From positions 1 through 35,015 of the forward strand of contig JAIYDW010000063.1 of the NCBI GenBank assembly GCA_027487315.1: DNA of 35,015 bases, written 5' to 3'. This stretch comes from Verrucomicrobiaceae bacterium. Its GTDB lineage: Bacteria; Verrucomicrobiota; Verrucomicrobiia; Verrucomicrobiales; Verrucomicrobiaceae. A model generated the notes under the pieces. The model was not told where the DNA came from and searched no databases. It was given only the letters and a program-made list of their open reading frames with translations. The position numbers were made by a program, and so were the translations under genes. This document shows positions 16,747 through 25,653 of the stretch, piece after piece; the stretch's first letter is position 1; each line of letters opens with the position of its first letter.

Positions 16747-19362
16747 ATGCACACCTGCCTCCGCTCCCTTTCGATTTTCGCCGCCCTTCTCTCCCTGACC
16801 AGTTGTGACAAGCCGGGTCCGCTCACTGACCGTTCTCCTTTGCCCGTTAACGAGTCGTCGGAGACGGAAAATCAACTCGTCGAGGCACGCGATGCCTTGC
16901 AGCGCCAGGCCTTGGAGATCGAGACTAAGACCGCTCTGATGGACAAACAACTCGCCGAGATGGAGCAGGCGCTGAAGGATCGGGAGAATGACGAGCTGCG
17001 GGGTTCTTTGGAGGCTTTGAAACAACAAAACCAAGCCCTTCGAGCGAAGGCCGAAACGGTGCGGCGCCAGAGCGATGCGATCACGCGGCGGATCGCCACC
17101 ACCACTCCTCCGGCGAGTGTGACGCCGTCAACTTTGACCCCACGTGATCACTCGGTCTTTTATGAGAAGCTCGCCCCCCACGGTCGCTGGATGGAGGTGA
17201 AGGGCTATGGCTACTGCTGGAGGCCACGCGTCACGACGGTGGGCTGGCGCCCGTATGGGGATGGCTGCTGGGTGTGGTCTTCCATGGGCTGGACTTGGCA
17301 GTCGAACGAGCCGTTTGGCTGGGCCACTTACCACTATGGCCGCTGGATGAATCTCTCGCGTCACGGCTGGGTCTGGGTGCCCGGCAACGAATGGGCACCT
17401 GCCTGGGTGTCATGGCGTCAGAGCCGTGATCACATCGGCTGGGCGCCGCTTCCTCCAGACCGTGGCTCCAGCCGCGCGGTGTATCGCGATTGTGACACGC
17501 GGTATAACCTTGGCCCCTCCAGCTACACCTTCATCAACACGACGCATTTCGTGCGGCCGAGCTACACCACGGTGTTTGCTCCCGTGACACAAAACATCAC
17601 GATTTTTCAGAGCAGTGTGAACGTCACCCAAATCGTCCGTTGTGATGACCGCGACCACTGCGGCCTGTTCAAGCACCACGGCGGGCCGTCTCTTGAACAG
17701 ATGGAAAGCGTCTGCGCCCGTCCTGTGCCCCAGATTCAGGTGCAGTCTGTGTCAGCCAGCCAAATCCGGCCAACACCCGACGGATACCGACCCGGAGGCT
17801 CTCTGGCCAATCCCGTATTGGTCGAGCTTCCGGTAGCGAGAACCGGAGTGCCAGTCAGACTTCCCCCCTTGGCCGAGCGCATTGAGGAGCCAAGGCTTGT
17901 GGACGCTTTTGAGGGCGTGCCGCAGCGCGAGGCGGTGGAGATTCGTGAGATGATCTCCGCCGAGGGGCAAACGGCTGCCGTTCAGCGGCCCGTGGCGGTG
18001 ATTGGACCCCAAGCGCCAACCTTCACCGCTCCAACTGCGGAACCGCCTGCTCCTTGGGTCAATGCGCCAGCGGTCGAGTCAGTCGCTACCGAGACTGTGC
18101 GTCCAATCGTGGCCAATGAGGAACAACCGATGATCCAGCCTGCGCCCACCGTCGCCGCAACCGACGTCACGACCGCCGCACCCACGGTTCAGCCCGACGT
18201 CGCCGCACCAGCAATGCCGCCTGTGGCCGCTGCGACCGATCCGGAAGAAACCACACCTCCGACCCCCGTCGTGATGCCTGCGGAGCCGACGGTTCCAGTT
18301 CCAACCGCTGTGGCTGAAAGCGCGCCGCCTGCCGTCCCACCTGTTTCAGGCGACATTCCCGCCCCTCAACCACCCGCGCAGCAAGCCCAGCCGACCGCAC
18401 CCGCAATGGCTGAGTCACTCGTTCCCCAACAGGAAGAACAACTCGCCCAGCAACGCGCTGCGGAAGCAAGAATGGCGCTCGAGCAGGCGGCAGCCGCAGA
18501 GCAACGCGCCATGTCAGAAAAAGCGGAAGCGGATCGAGCCATGGCCGCTGCCGAGGCTGAACGCGCCCAACTGCAAGCAAATGCAGAGGCCATGCAGCAA
18601 CGTCAGCAGGAAGAACTGGCCGCCCAACAACGTGCCATGGCCGAAGAGAGGGCCGCCGCTGAGGCCGAACGCGCTCGTCAAGAGGCCGAAGCTGTCGCGA
18701 TGCAACGGCAGCAGGAAGACGCCCTGCGCCAGCAACAAGAAATGGCGCAACGCGAAGCCGAAGAACAAGCCCGCCGCGCCGCCGAAGAACAAATGCGCCA
18801 ACAACAAGAAATGGCCCAACGTCAGGCCGAAGAGCAAGCCCGCCGCGCCGCCGAGGAGCAAATGCGCCAACAACAAGAAATGGCCCAACGTCAAGCCGAG
18901 GAACAAGCCCGCCGCGCCGCCGAAGAACAAATGCGCCAGCAACAGGAAATGGCCCAACGTCAAGCCGAGGAACAAGCCCGCCGTGCCGCCGAAGAACAAA
19001 TGCGCCAGGAACAGGAAATGGCACAACGCCAGGCCGAAGAACAAGCCCGCCGCGCCGCCGAAGAACAAATGCGCCAGCAGCAGGAAATGGCCCAACGTCA
19101 GGCCGAAGAACAAGCCCGCCGCGCCGCCGAAGAACAAATGCGCCAGCAACAAGAAATGGCCCAACGTCAAGCCGAGGAACAAGCCCGCCGGGCCGCCGAG
19201 GAACAAATGCGCCAACAACAAGAAATGGCCCAACGTCAGGCCGAAGAGCAGGCCCGCCGCGCCGCCGAAGAGCAAATGCGCCAGCAACAGGAAATGGCCC
19301 AACGTCAGGCCGAAGAACAAGCCCGCCGCGCCGCCGAAGAAGCCGCTCGCAGGCAACCTTAG
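16747..19362 (+). CDS. DUF6600-type Trp/Tyr-rich lipoprotein with long repetitive coiled coil
   Basis: An 871-residue predicted lipoprotein. The signal peptide ends in LSLTSC, giving a lipidated Cys20; this decided the ATG at 16747 over the one at 16696. A short coiled coil (about 30-90) comes first. A tryptophan- and glycine-rich domain (about 140-240) follows, with the repeated pattern WRPYGDGCW, GWATYHYGRW and WVPGNEWAPAWVSW ending in GWAPLPP, typical of the DUF6600 group as I recall it. A long Pro/Ala/Thr/Val-rich region (about 370-560) leads to a Gln/Glu/Arg/Ala coiled coil to the C-terminus, built largely of nine 23-residue repeats. The coiled coil could span the periplasm. It is divergent from the sulfatase gene. 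Function is unknown. Confidence 0.85.
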   Translation: MHTCLRSLSIFAALLSLTSCDKPGPLTDRSPLPVNESSETENQLVEARDALQRQALEIETKTALMDKQLAEMEQALKDRENDELRGSLEALKQQNQALRAKAETVRRQSDAITRRIATTTPPASVTPSTLTPRDHSVFYEKLAPHGRWMEVKGYGYCWRPRVTTVGWRPYGDGCWVWSSMGWTWQSNEPFGWATYHYGRWMNLSRHGWVWVPGNEWAPAWVSWRQSRDHIGWAPLPPDRGSSRAVYRDCDTRYNLGPSSYTFINTTHFVRPSYTTVFAPVTQNITIFQSSVNVTQIVRCDDRDHCGLFKHHGGPSLEQMESVCARPVPQIQVQSVSASQIRPTPDGYRPGGSLANPVLVELPVARTGVPVRLPPLAERIEEPRLVDAFEGVPQREAVEIREMISAEGQTAAVQRPVAVIGPQAPTFTAPTAEPPAPWVNAPAVESVATETVRPIVANEEQPMIQPAPTVAATDVTTAAPTVQPDVAAPAMPPVAAATDPEETTPPTPVVMPAEPTVPVPTAVAESAPPAVPPVSGDIPAPQPPAQQAQPTAPAMAESLVPQQEEQLAQQRAAEARMALEQAAAAEQRAMSEKAEADRAMAAAEAERAQLQANAEAMQQRQQEELAAQQRAMAEERAAAEAERARQEAEAVAMQRQQEDALRQQQEMAQREAEEQARRAAEEQMRQQQEMAQRQAEEQARRAAEEQMRQQQEMAQRQAEEQARRAAEEQMRQQQEMAQRQAEEQARRAAEEQMRQEQEMAQRQAEEQARRAAEEQMRQQQEMAQRQAEEQARRAAEEQMRQQQEMAQRQAEEQARRAAEEQMRQQQEMAQRQAEEQARRAAEEQMRQQQEMAQRQAEEQARRAAEEAARRQP
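18718..19338 (+). repeat. Nine in-frame 69-bp tandem repeats
   Basis: A 69-bp (23-codon) unit is repeated nine times inside the lipoprotein gene. The first copy is diverged (it encodes EDALRQ in place of EEQMRQ) and the other eight are nearly identical in protein, with synonymous changes scattered among them. The unit encodes EEQMRQQQEMAQ followed by RQAEEQARRAA, a Glu/Arg/Gln coiled-coil heptad pattern. Copy number probably varies between strains. The repeats also create long antisense open frames that are artefacts. Confidence 0.95.
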
Positions 19363-19484
19363 GCTTTCCCACTCACCTAACAGAAACAAGCTGGAACGGT
19401 CTCACTCAAATGGTTACCTAACCGAGAACGAAGCAGGAAGTTTTAACAACGCCTCCGGATCAGTGACAGCGGTTGCAGGCGTCC

Positions 19485-22352
19485 TCATTGGGCCAGACGC
19501 ACGACTTCTTCTGCGCCATTGCGGCCCTTGATGATGACCACGATGCTTCCGTCTGAGGCGATGACTTGCCCAAGGCCACGCCCGCCGACGCCTCCGGGGT
19601 CCAGCGTGAGTTTTAGGGCGATGCTGGTGATGGTGTCAGTGATGCTGGAGGCGGTGTGATAGGCTTGGCCTTTGCGAAGGATGACATTGGGCAAGCGAAG
19701 TCCGGAGAGAAGGGTGTCGTTGCCAAAGGAGGTTCGTCCGCTGAGCAAAGCTTGGGCGGAAGCTGCAGGCACACCGCTGAGGCTGGCGAGGATAACGTAG
19801 CGGCTGCTGATAGGGTCCGCATCCACGCCGGAGAGGCTCCTCAGACGGCAGCCTGGAGGCATGCCAGGGCATTGGCTGCCGGTGCGGGCAAGGACTTGGA
19901 AGGCGCCGCTGGCAGGCTTGCAGAGTACGGCCTGATTGTTGGCTTGGCTCACTCCGGTGCCTGCGAGCACCGCGTGGATGAGCAATTGATTGCTATCGGT
20001 GCCCCAAACACGAAGGAGCCTGGCCAGCTTCACCCCGCCCCCGATGTCATCGCCCTTGCGAACAAGCAGAGCACCCGTCTGGCTCCACACACCTTCGTTG
20101 GTGGTGCTGGGGCTGCCGGTCAGCGTGGCACGGATGATGGATTCGCTGCCTCGGCGGGTGATGCCGGTGAAGGTGCCGTAACGCTCGCCTGCGGTGGTGC
20201 CGCCTGCCACGTCACCCTGGAGTGGCACATGCCGGGTGCTGAGACCAAAAAGAGCATCTTTGGGCGTCTCTCCAGAGGAGGCGATCCACTTGGCCTGATA
20301 GCTGAAGAAAGTCCCGTCATAAGTGCTGCGGACGAATTGACCCATTAAACCACCGCCCGGTGCTGCGGTTCCCTCCCGAAAGCTGGAGAGGATGATGGCA
20401 CCCACGTGATTGAGCATGACGAGCCCGGTGTCAGCATCTGGAAGCACGCCCCCGCCGAGGCGATAGATCAGCGACAGGCGATCCAAACTGTGTGCCTGCA
20501 CCAAGTCCAGGAACTGATCCGGCACACCCACACTGCCGAGCTGGAGGCCGGTGCGATACAGCGGTGAAACATGCGTTCCATAGTCCACAAACAGCACCTT
20601 GTTGTTGGCAGCGGTGATGCCCTTGCCGCTCAGGGTGCCCAAGAATACGCTACCAGCACTGGCGTGATTGGCTGAGAGTCGCGAGATGCTGCTCACTCTG
20701 GCGGTGGCGGGCAGTCCCATGGCACCGCCCATGAAGGTGCCGGTTTGCATGACCATTTCTGTTGTCCCCTGCAACTGGGAGAACAAACCGGTGCCACCCC
20801 CATTGGCCGCTCCTTTGCCGGTGAGTTGGCTGGAATACAAGATATTCTCACCTGGACCGACGGCGGTCTCCCTGGCGTTGCCAAAGGCGATGTCCACGGC
20901 TCCGGGAGCAGGTAGCCGCGCTTTGCTTGATCCGGTGATCGTGGCCCCTGAGGGATGCACAAATCCGCAGCCTGCATTGGTGGCCCCCGCGCTGTATTCC
21001 TCCGAGTTTGGGCCTTGGATGGAGCTGCTGTCATCACCTTCCGCCCCTACGAGCAACCAGTTTTCACCCAAGGCCACAGCATTGCCGAGTGCATCGCCGA
21101 CGTTAGGATCCACATGGCTGATGGTCTTCTGCCATGTCCACAAACCTCCCCTGCGAAGAAACAATTCCGCGTTGCCCGTGCCAGCAGGATCCGCCGGAGC
21201 GCCCACCAGTACTTTGTCACCGTGGAGGCTGACCGCCGTTCCAAGGTAACCGTTCATCAGGGGTGTGGGGGCTTTCAAGTAACTCTCCTGCGCCCAGGTG
21301 GCTCCGGTGCGGGTGAAGATGTAGGCCGCGCCGGCGGATGAGAGGCTGTCATCATTTTGATTGCCGTTGATGGCCGGGGTGCTGCTGTCCTCTCCGCGTG
21401 CTCCCACCGCAATCGAGTCGCCGAAAATGCTGACGCTCCAACCGAAGTAGTCCAAAGCATCAGGCGCAGCGGCTTTCAGTTTGGCCTGCTGGCTCCAGGT
21501 GCTGCCCGTGCGGACAAAGACATAAGCGGCGCCGGAGTCACTGCCGCTAACGTCATCCTGATAGGCGCCCGCTACGATTGTGTTGCCGGAGATGGCCACG
21601 CTCAGGCCGAGCGAATCGCCGCCAAGGGGCGTGGCCGCTTTGAGGTAGGCCTGCTGGCTCCAAACGGAACCCTTTCTGACAAAAACGTAAGCCGCGCCGG
21701 AACCGGGCTGGCTTTCGTCACTGCTGTTTCCATTGACTCCGCCTATACCGCCGTCCTCACCGTAGGCCCCAATGACCGCGGTGTTGCCATCGATGGCCAC
21801 GGACTGGCCAAACAGATCGAATGCCTGGGCGTTGGAAGCTTTGAGGTAGGCCTGGAACACCCATGAGTTGGCGACACGCTGGTAAACATACGCCGCGCCT
21901 GCTGAGGTCGCGCTGTTGTTCGTCTGGCTGCTGCCATTGCTCCTCTCTAGTGAGGCCCCCACGATGAGGGTGTCTCCGGAGAGTGCCACGGCATTGCCAA
22001 AGCCGTCTCCGGCTTCGGCATTCGGAGCCTTGATGTAGGCCTCGAGCCGCCAGCTTGAAGGATCCAGCAAATCTCTGACATACACATAGACCGCTCCAGA
22101 GTCGCTGGCGGTCCCGAGCGCCTGGTTGCCGTTGATGCCGGTGGCGCTGTTATCTTCCTTCGGAGCCCCAACTGCCAGAGTGGAGCCAGAGACGGCAACC
22201 GCGCGGCCAAAGAAGCTGTCCGCAGCCGTGTTGGTGGCTTTGAGAAAGGGCTCGTCGTTGGCGTAAACAGGTTCAAACCCATGCAGCTGCGTCACGGTGC
22301 TCGTGAGCGGCAAGACCAGCAGCAAGCGGATGAGTGGGGCAAGGGTCTTCAT
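19485..22352 (-). CDS. Secreted FG-GAP repeat protein (paralog A)
   Basis: A 955-residue secreted protein with a signal peptide at about 1-25. The N-terminal half (about 35-440) holds seven FG-GAP-like repeats, each with the pattern YLKA, then FG and VAVSG, then VGAPKED, so a seven-bladed integrin-alpha-like beta-propeller is likely. The acidic D/N-rich loops fit calcium binding. The C-terminal half (about 450-955) has a different repeat: R-x-P-APG, a stretch with GENILYSSQLTGKG, then a tryptophan-free linker, occurring several times. Similar repeats appear in secreted surface proteins of Planctomycetes and Verrucomicrobia. The next gene upstream is a full-length paralog. No C-terminal sorting domain was recognised. 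Adhesion or surface binding is plausible but unproven. Confidence 0.88.
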   Translation of the reverse strand: MKTLAPLIRLLLVLPLTSTVTQLHGFEPVYANDEPFLKATNTAADSFFGRAVAVSGSTLAVGAPKEDNSATGINGNQALGTASDSGAVYVYVRDLLDPSSWRLEAYIKAPNAEAGDGFGNAVALSGDTLIVGASLERSNGSSQTNNSATSAGAAYVYQRVANSWVFQAYLKASNAQAFDLFGQSVAIDGNTAVIGAYGEDGGIGGVNGNSSDESQPGSGAAYVFVRKGSVWSQQAYLKAATPLGGDSLGLSVAISGNTIVAGAYQDDVSGSDSGAAYVFVRTGSTWSQQAKLKAAAPDALDYFGWSVSIFGDSIAVGARGEDSSTPAINGNQNDDSLSSAGAAYIFTRTGATWAQESYLKAPTPLMNGYLGTAVSLHGDKVLVGAPADPAGTGNAELFLRRGGLWTWQKTISHVDPNVGDALGNAVALGENWLLVGAEGDDSSSIQGPNSEEYSAGATNAGCGFVHPSGATITGSSKARLPAPGAVDIAFGNARETAVGPGENILYSSQLTGKGAANGGGTGLFSQLQGTTEMVMQTGTFMGGAMGLPATARVSSISRLSANHASAGSVFLGTLSGKGITAANNKVLFVDYGTHVSPLYRTGLQLGSVGVPDQFLDLVQAHSLDRLSLIYRLGGGVLPDADTGLVMLNHVGAIILSSFREGTAAPGGGLMGQFVRSTYDGTFFSYQAKWIASSGETPKDALFGLSTRHVPLQGDVAGGTTAGERYGTFTGITRRGSESIIRATLTGSPSTTNEGVWSQTGALLVRKGDDIGGGVKLARLLRVWGTDSNQLLIHAVLAGTGVSQANNQAVLCKPASGAFQVLARTGSQCPGMPPGCRLRSLSGVDADPISSRYVILASLSGVPAASAQALLSGRTSFGNDTLLSGLRLPNVILRKGQAYHTASSITDTITSIALKLTLDPGGVGGRGLGQVIASDGSIVVIIKGRNGAEEVVRLAQ

Positions 22353-22404
22353 GAAGAGGAGCGGTGATTCGGATGTGACAAAGGTGCCTTCAGTCGGCTC
22401 GGAG

Positions 22405-22441
22405 CGCTATCAGACCAAGGGCGTAGGACTTTAGTCGGATG
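22405..22441 (-). promoter_or_regulatory. Conserved 37-bp upstream motif, copy 1
   Basis: This segment matches the one at 25428-25464 at 31 of 37 positions. It begins 52 bp upstream of the start codon of FG-GAP paralog A. On the coding strand it has TCCGAC and an imperfect GTCTGA separated by 18 bp, an operator-like arrangement. The two copies have almost the same distance to their genes, which argues for a shared regulator or promoter. The regulator is unknown. Confidence 0.55.
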
Positions 22442-22447
22442 CGTGCG

Positions 22448-25378
22448 TTAGAAGGCGATGCGCAGCAGTTCCTGGGCGCCAGTGCTGGTGGTGACGACGG
22501 CCGCGGCAAACCCTGCGTTGACCTGGCGACGTTCGCCGTAGTTGCCGACACCGCTAGGATGGAGCACCGGGCGGATGGAAATGCTGGTCACGATGCTGCT
22601 AGGCGTTGAGGCGGTATGGAGTTTGTCCCCTTTCCGCAGCAGCAACTGGGGACGGCGCTCGAAGGCATAGTTCAGGTTGTCGCCCAAGACCGTCCGCCCA
22701 GCCAGCAGGACCTGGTTGGTCGAAGAGGGTCCGCTAATCGTAGCGAGCACCATGTAGTGCCCCCCTGCTGACGCGGTGTCGATCGCGCTGATGCTGCGCA
22801 CTTTGAGCGAGGGATCGGAAATGCCCGGCACCGGGAATCCGGTACGAACGAGGATTTGGAAGTTGGGGCTGGAGTGCGGCTTAAGCAGCAGGGCCACATT
22901 GTTGGCTGCGGTGACGCCTGGACCGCTCAGCACGACGTGCAGCAAGTAGTGCGGCGCATCATTGGCCCACACGCGGATGAAACGTGCAATCTTCACTCCG
23001 CCGCCGATGTCCTGGCCCTTGCGTGCGACAAGGACGCCGTTGTCAAGCCACAAGCCTTCATTGCTGGCCACCGGGCTGTTGCTCAGCGTGGCTTTGACCA
23101 GGCTGAATGCCCCCATGGTTCCGATGCCGGTGAGGGTCCCGTAGCGCTCGCCCGCAGTGGTGTCGCCAGCGGGATCGCCTTGAATCGTTGTCATGGCTTG
23201 GGTGAGTGAGCACACCGTGTCCTTGGCGGCCTGTCCATTTCCGGGGAGCATCTTGACGATGCAGCGTGGACCGCCGAACCCACGGGCCACGCGCACCATC
23301 TGGCCAAATTTGGCCGTGCCCATGCCAAAGAAGCTGCCGCCTTCACGCAGTCCGGCATTGAGCACCGCACCCGTGTGATCCATCGTGATCAATCCGCTGT
23401 CCGTCGCTGAGGTGACGCCGCCGAGTTTGTAGTGCACGGCCAGTTCAGACTCGCCGCTGGCGGGCAGCAGATCCTGGATGGTGGATATGCTGGCGTTGTT
23501 CAAGGCAGGCATCGGCATCCCGGTGCGGAAGACCGGCTGCACCGTGGCGCCATCATCCATGAACACCACTTTGCTGGTGCCCACCTGGGCCTGATAATAG
23601 GCATGATGGTAAGCCCCAATGTTCACGGGGTTGGAAAAAGCGGATACCTTCGCCGTGGAGGGCAGGCCCAGGATTCCCCCAACGTGGCTGCCGGTGCGCA
23701 TGGACATCCACAACAGGCCGGAAAGAAACTCCACATCAAACACCGCCTGCGTTTGGCCTGCTAAAGCGCCGGGGCCGGTCAAGCTCGATTGAAACAGCAC
23801 CTGGCCAAGCGCAGACCCATCCATGCAAACTTGGCCAAACTTGCCGAAAGCAATGCTCGGCCCTCCGGGAGCGGGCATTCCTGACCGGGCAATGCCCTCC
23901 ACCTGCGGACCCACAAGGAAAGTGTACACCGCTCCGGAATCTGTTTCACCCGCGAGACTGGGGTCACCCTGCGTGCCTTTGGATCGGCTATCCTCGTTGG
24001 GCGCGCCCACCACGGCGAAATTCTCCGATATCGCCACGGACTCCCCGAACTCATCGTAGTAGTAGCCCGAGTAGGTTGGCCGCTTGGGATAAAGCTCGCT
24101 CACGTATTTCCAATTCGCGTCTTGCCTCTGATACAGGAAAGCCGCACCAATGTCCGTGTTATTGGGAACCTCCTGATTGTAGTTAGGGCAGCCCACCACC
24201 ACGCGCTCACCGCAGATGGCCACACTGGTGCCGAACTTGTCCAACTCGTTACCCGAATCCAACTCCCAAAACAAAACGCCGCCCAACTTCAGGTAGGCCT
24301 GACGACTCCAGGTCGTGCCCTGACGATGGAACACATACGCCGCCCCTGAGACTTGAACTGAGTTGTCATATTCCGGTCCATTGACTTTGGTGCCTTTGCC
24401 ATCCTCTCCCGGTGCACCCACGACGACCGTGTCCTTCGAGATGGCCACGCTGAAGCCGAACTGATCGAGCGTATCCGAGTATTGACCGGCTTTCACATAG
24501 GCCTCCTGCTTCCACCCTGCCGAAGGGTCTCTGGCGAAAACATACACGGCGCCATTCTGGTTGCCGTTGTTGTCGGTTGGGTCGGTGCCGCGACTTTCCT
24601 CAAACGGCGCACCCACCGCCACGGTCGCTCCGGAGATGGCGACCGAGTGACCAAACTCGTCACCCATGTCCGCATTGGCCGCTTTCAAGAAGGCCTGCTG
24701 TGCCCAGGTGGCACCGCTGCGGGCAAAAACGTACACCGCGCCGCTGTTGCTGCCATTGTTGGTGGATTGGTCGCCATTGATCTCACGGCCGGAGCTGTCC
24801 TCCTCTGGCGCACTCACAATGACGAGGTTTCCATCCACCCCCACGGAGAATCCAAAATCGTCTCCCTCGCCTGGATTAGAGGCTTTCAGGTAAGCCTGCT
24901 GCACCCAGCTGTTGCCCTGGCGCACAAACACATAGGCCGCGCCCGAATTGCTCAGCGTGTTGTCCGTTTGATCTCCAGCGACCCCGCTGGCGTTGCTGTC
25001 TTCCCCCGGTGAGCCAATCACGATGGTGTCCCCGGAAATGGCCACACTGGCACCGAAATGATCGTCGCTGTTGTATTGGGAGGGCTTCAGGTAGGCCTGC
25101 TGCACCCACTCCGTGCCCACGCGAACAAACACGTAGGCCGCCCCCACATCATTGCCATTGAAGTTGTCCTGGTTCCCATTGACGCCCGTGCTAGCCCCAT
25201 CTTCGTAGGGAGCGCCCACCACCATCGTGCTGCCTGACATGGCCACCACCTGGCCAAAGTAGGAGCCGAACCGGGTGTTGGAGGCCTTCAGATAACCATC
25301 AACCTTGGGATCAATGGCGAAAGCTGAAGCGGCCAGAAAAAGGAACGCAGCGGGCTTGAGGAGTGAGGACGTGTTCAT
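22448..25378 (-). CDS. Secreted FG-GAP repeat protein (paralog B)
   Basis: A 976-residue secreted protein, a full-length paralog of the next gene downstream. The start at 25378 gives a signal peptide of about 21 residues (MNTSSLLKPAAFLFLAASAFA trimmed to its hydrophobic core); the longer reading from 25399 would add seven charged residues. Seven FG-GAP-like repeats fill about 25-470, with acidic loops such as VGAPYED and IGSPGED that could bind calcium. The C-terminal half repeats the pattern SGMPAPG, then GQVLFQSSLTG, and ends with QELLRIAF, close to the EEVVRLAQ end of paralog A. Domain order and both termini match paralog A, so the pair arose by tandem gene duplication. Substrate or partner unknown. 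Confidence 0.88.
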   Translation of the reverse strand: MNTSSLLKPAAFLFLAASAFAIDPKVDGYLKASNTRFGSYFGQVVAMSGSTMVVGAPYEDGASTGVNGNQDNFNGNDVGAAYVFVRVGTEWVQQAYLKPSQYNSDDHFGASVAISGDTIVIGSPGEDSNASGVAGDQTDNTLSNSGAAYVFVRQGNSWVQQAYLKASNPGEGDDFGFSVGVDGNLVIVSAPEEDSSGREINGDQSTNNGSNSGAVYVFARSGATWAQQAFLKAANADMGDEFGHSVAISGATVAVGAPFEESRGTDPTDNNGNQNGAVYVFARDPSAGWKQEAYVKAGQYSDTLDQFGFSVAISKDTVVVGAPGEDGKGTKVNGPEYDNSVQVSGAAYVFHRQGTTWSRQAYLKLGGVLFWELDSGNELDKFGTSVAICGERVVVGCPNYNQEVPNNTDIGAAFLYQRQDANWKYVSELYPKRPTYSGYYYDEFGESVAISENFAVVGAPNEDSRSKGTQGDPSLAGETDSGAVYTFLVGPQVEGIARSGMPAPGGPSIAFGKFGQVCMDGSALGQVLFQSSLTGPGALAGQTQAVFDVEFLSGLLWMSMRTGSHVGGILGLPSTAKVSAFSNPVNIGAYHHAYYQAQVGTSKVVFMDDGATVQPVFRTGMPMPALNNASISTIQDLLPASGESELAVHYKLGGVTSATDSGLITMDHTGAVLNAGLREGGSFFGMGTAKFGQMVRVARGFGGPRCIVKMLPGNGQAAKDTVCSLTQAMTTIQGDPAGDTTAGERYGTLTGIGTMGAFSLVKATLSNSPVASNEGLWLDNGVLVARKGQDIGGGVKIARFIRVWANDAPHYLLHVVLSGPGVTAANNVALLLKPHSSPNFQILVRTGFPVPGISDPSLKVRSISAIDTASAGGHYMVLATISGPSSTNQVLLAGRTVLGDNLNYAFERRPQLLLRKGDKLHTASTPSSIVTSISIRPVLHPSGVGNYGERRQVNAGFAAAVVTTSTGAQELLRIAF

Positions 25379-25427
25379 GAAGAATCTCAGATTTGCCATC
25401 CTTATCCTGCGTCACACGGCGCCTGAC

Positions 25428-25464
25428 CGCTATCCGACCAATGGAGTAGGACCAAAGTCGGATG
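25428..25464 (-). promoter_or_regulatory. Conserved 37-bp upstream motif, copy 2
   Basis: The partner of the motif at 22405-22441, beginning 49 bp upstream of the start of FG-GAP paralog B. In this copy the inverted arms TCCGAC and GTCGGA are perfect and separated by 18 bp. The equal spacing in both copies also supports the chosen start at 25378. Confidence 0.55.
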
Positions 25465-25653
25465 GAAGTCGGCTTCTCAGTTTCAATGGTCGACACCATC
25501 CCGGGTCCTCGGATTGGAAGGTTTAGACAGTGGCCAGGAAGCGATGGCGCGCCACATCGCTCCAATTGGCGCGACGATTTCTTGGTCACCCCACCTTCAT
25601 GAGTAGGCTGGGGCACGAACGTTGCCTCTTGTTCATCTGCTTTGCTGTGCGTC

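Noticed and set aside
18718-19338. CRISPR array
   Set aside because: The repeats are contiguous with no spacers, in frame, and encode a coiled coil.
18167-19389. Antisense open frames of 401 and 291 residues opposite the lipoprotein repeats
   Set aside because: They arise from the 69-bp repeats read on the other strand, give low-complexity GGxxGLxLRPDVGPF-like sequence, and overlap a well-supported gene with a lipobox.
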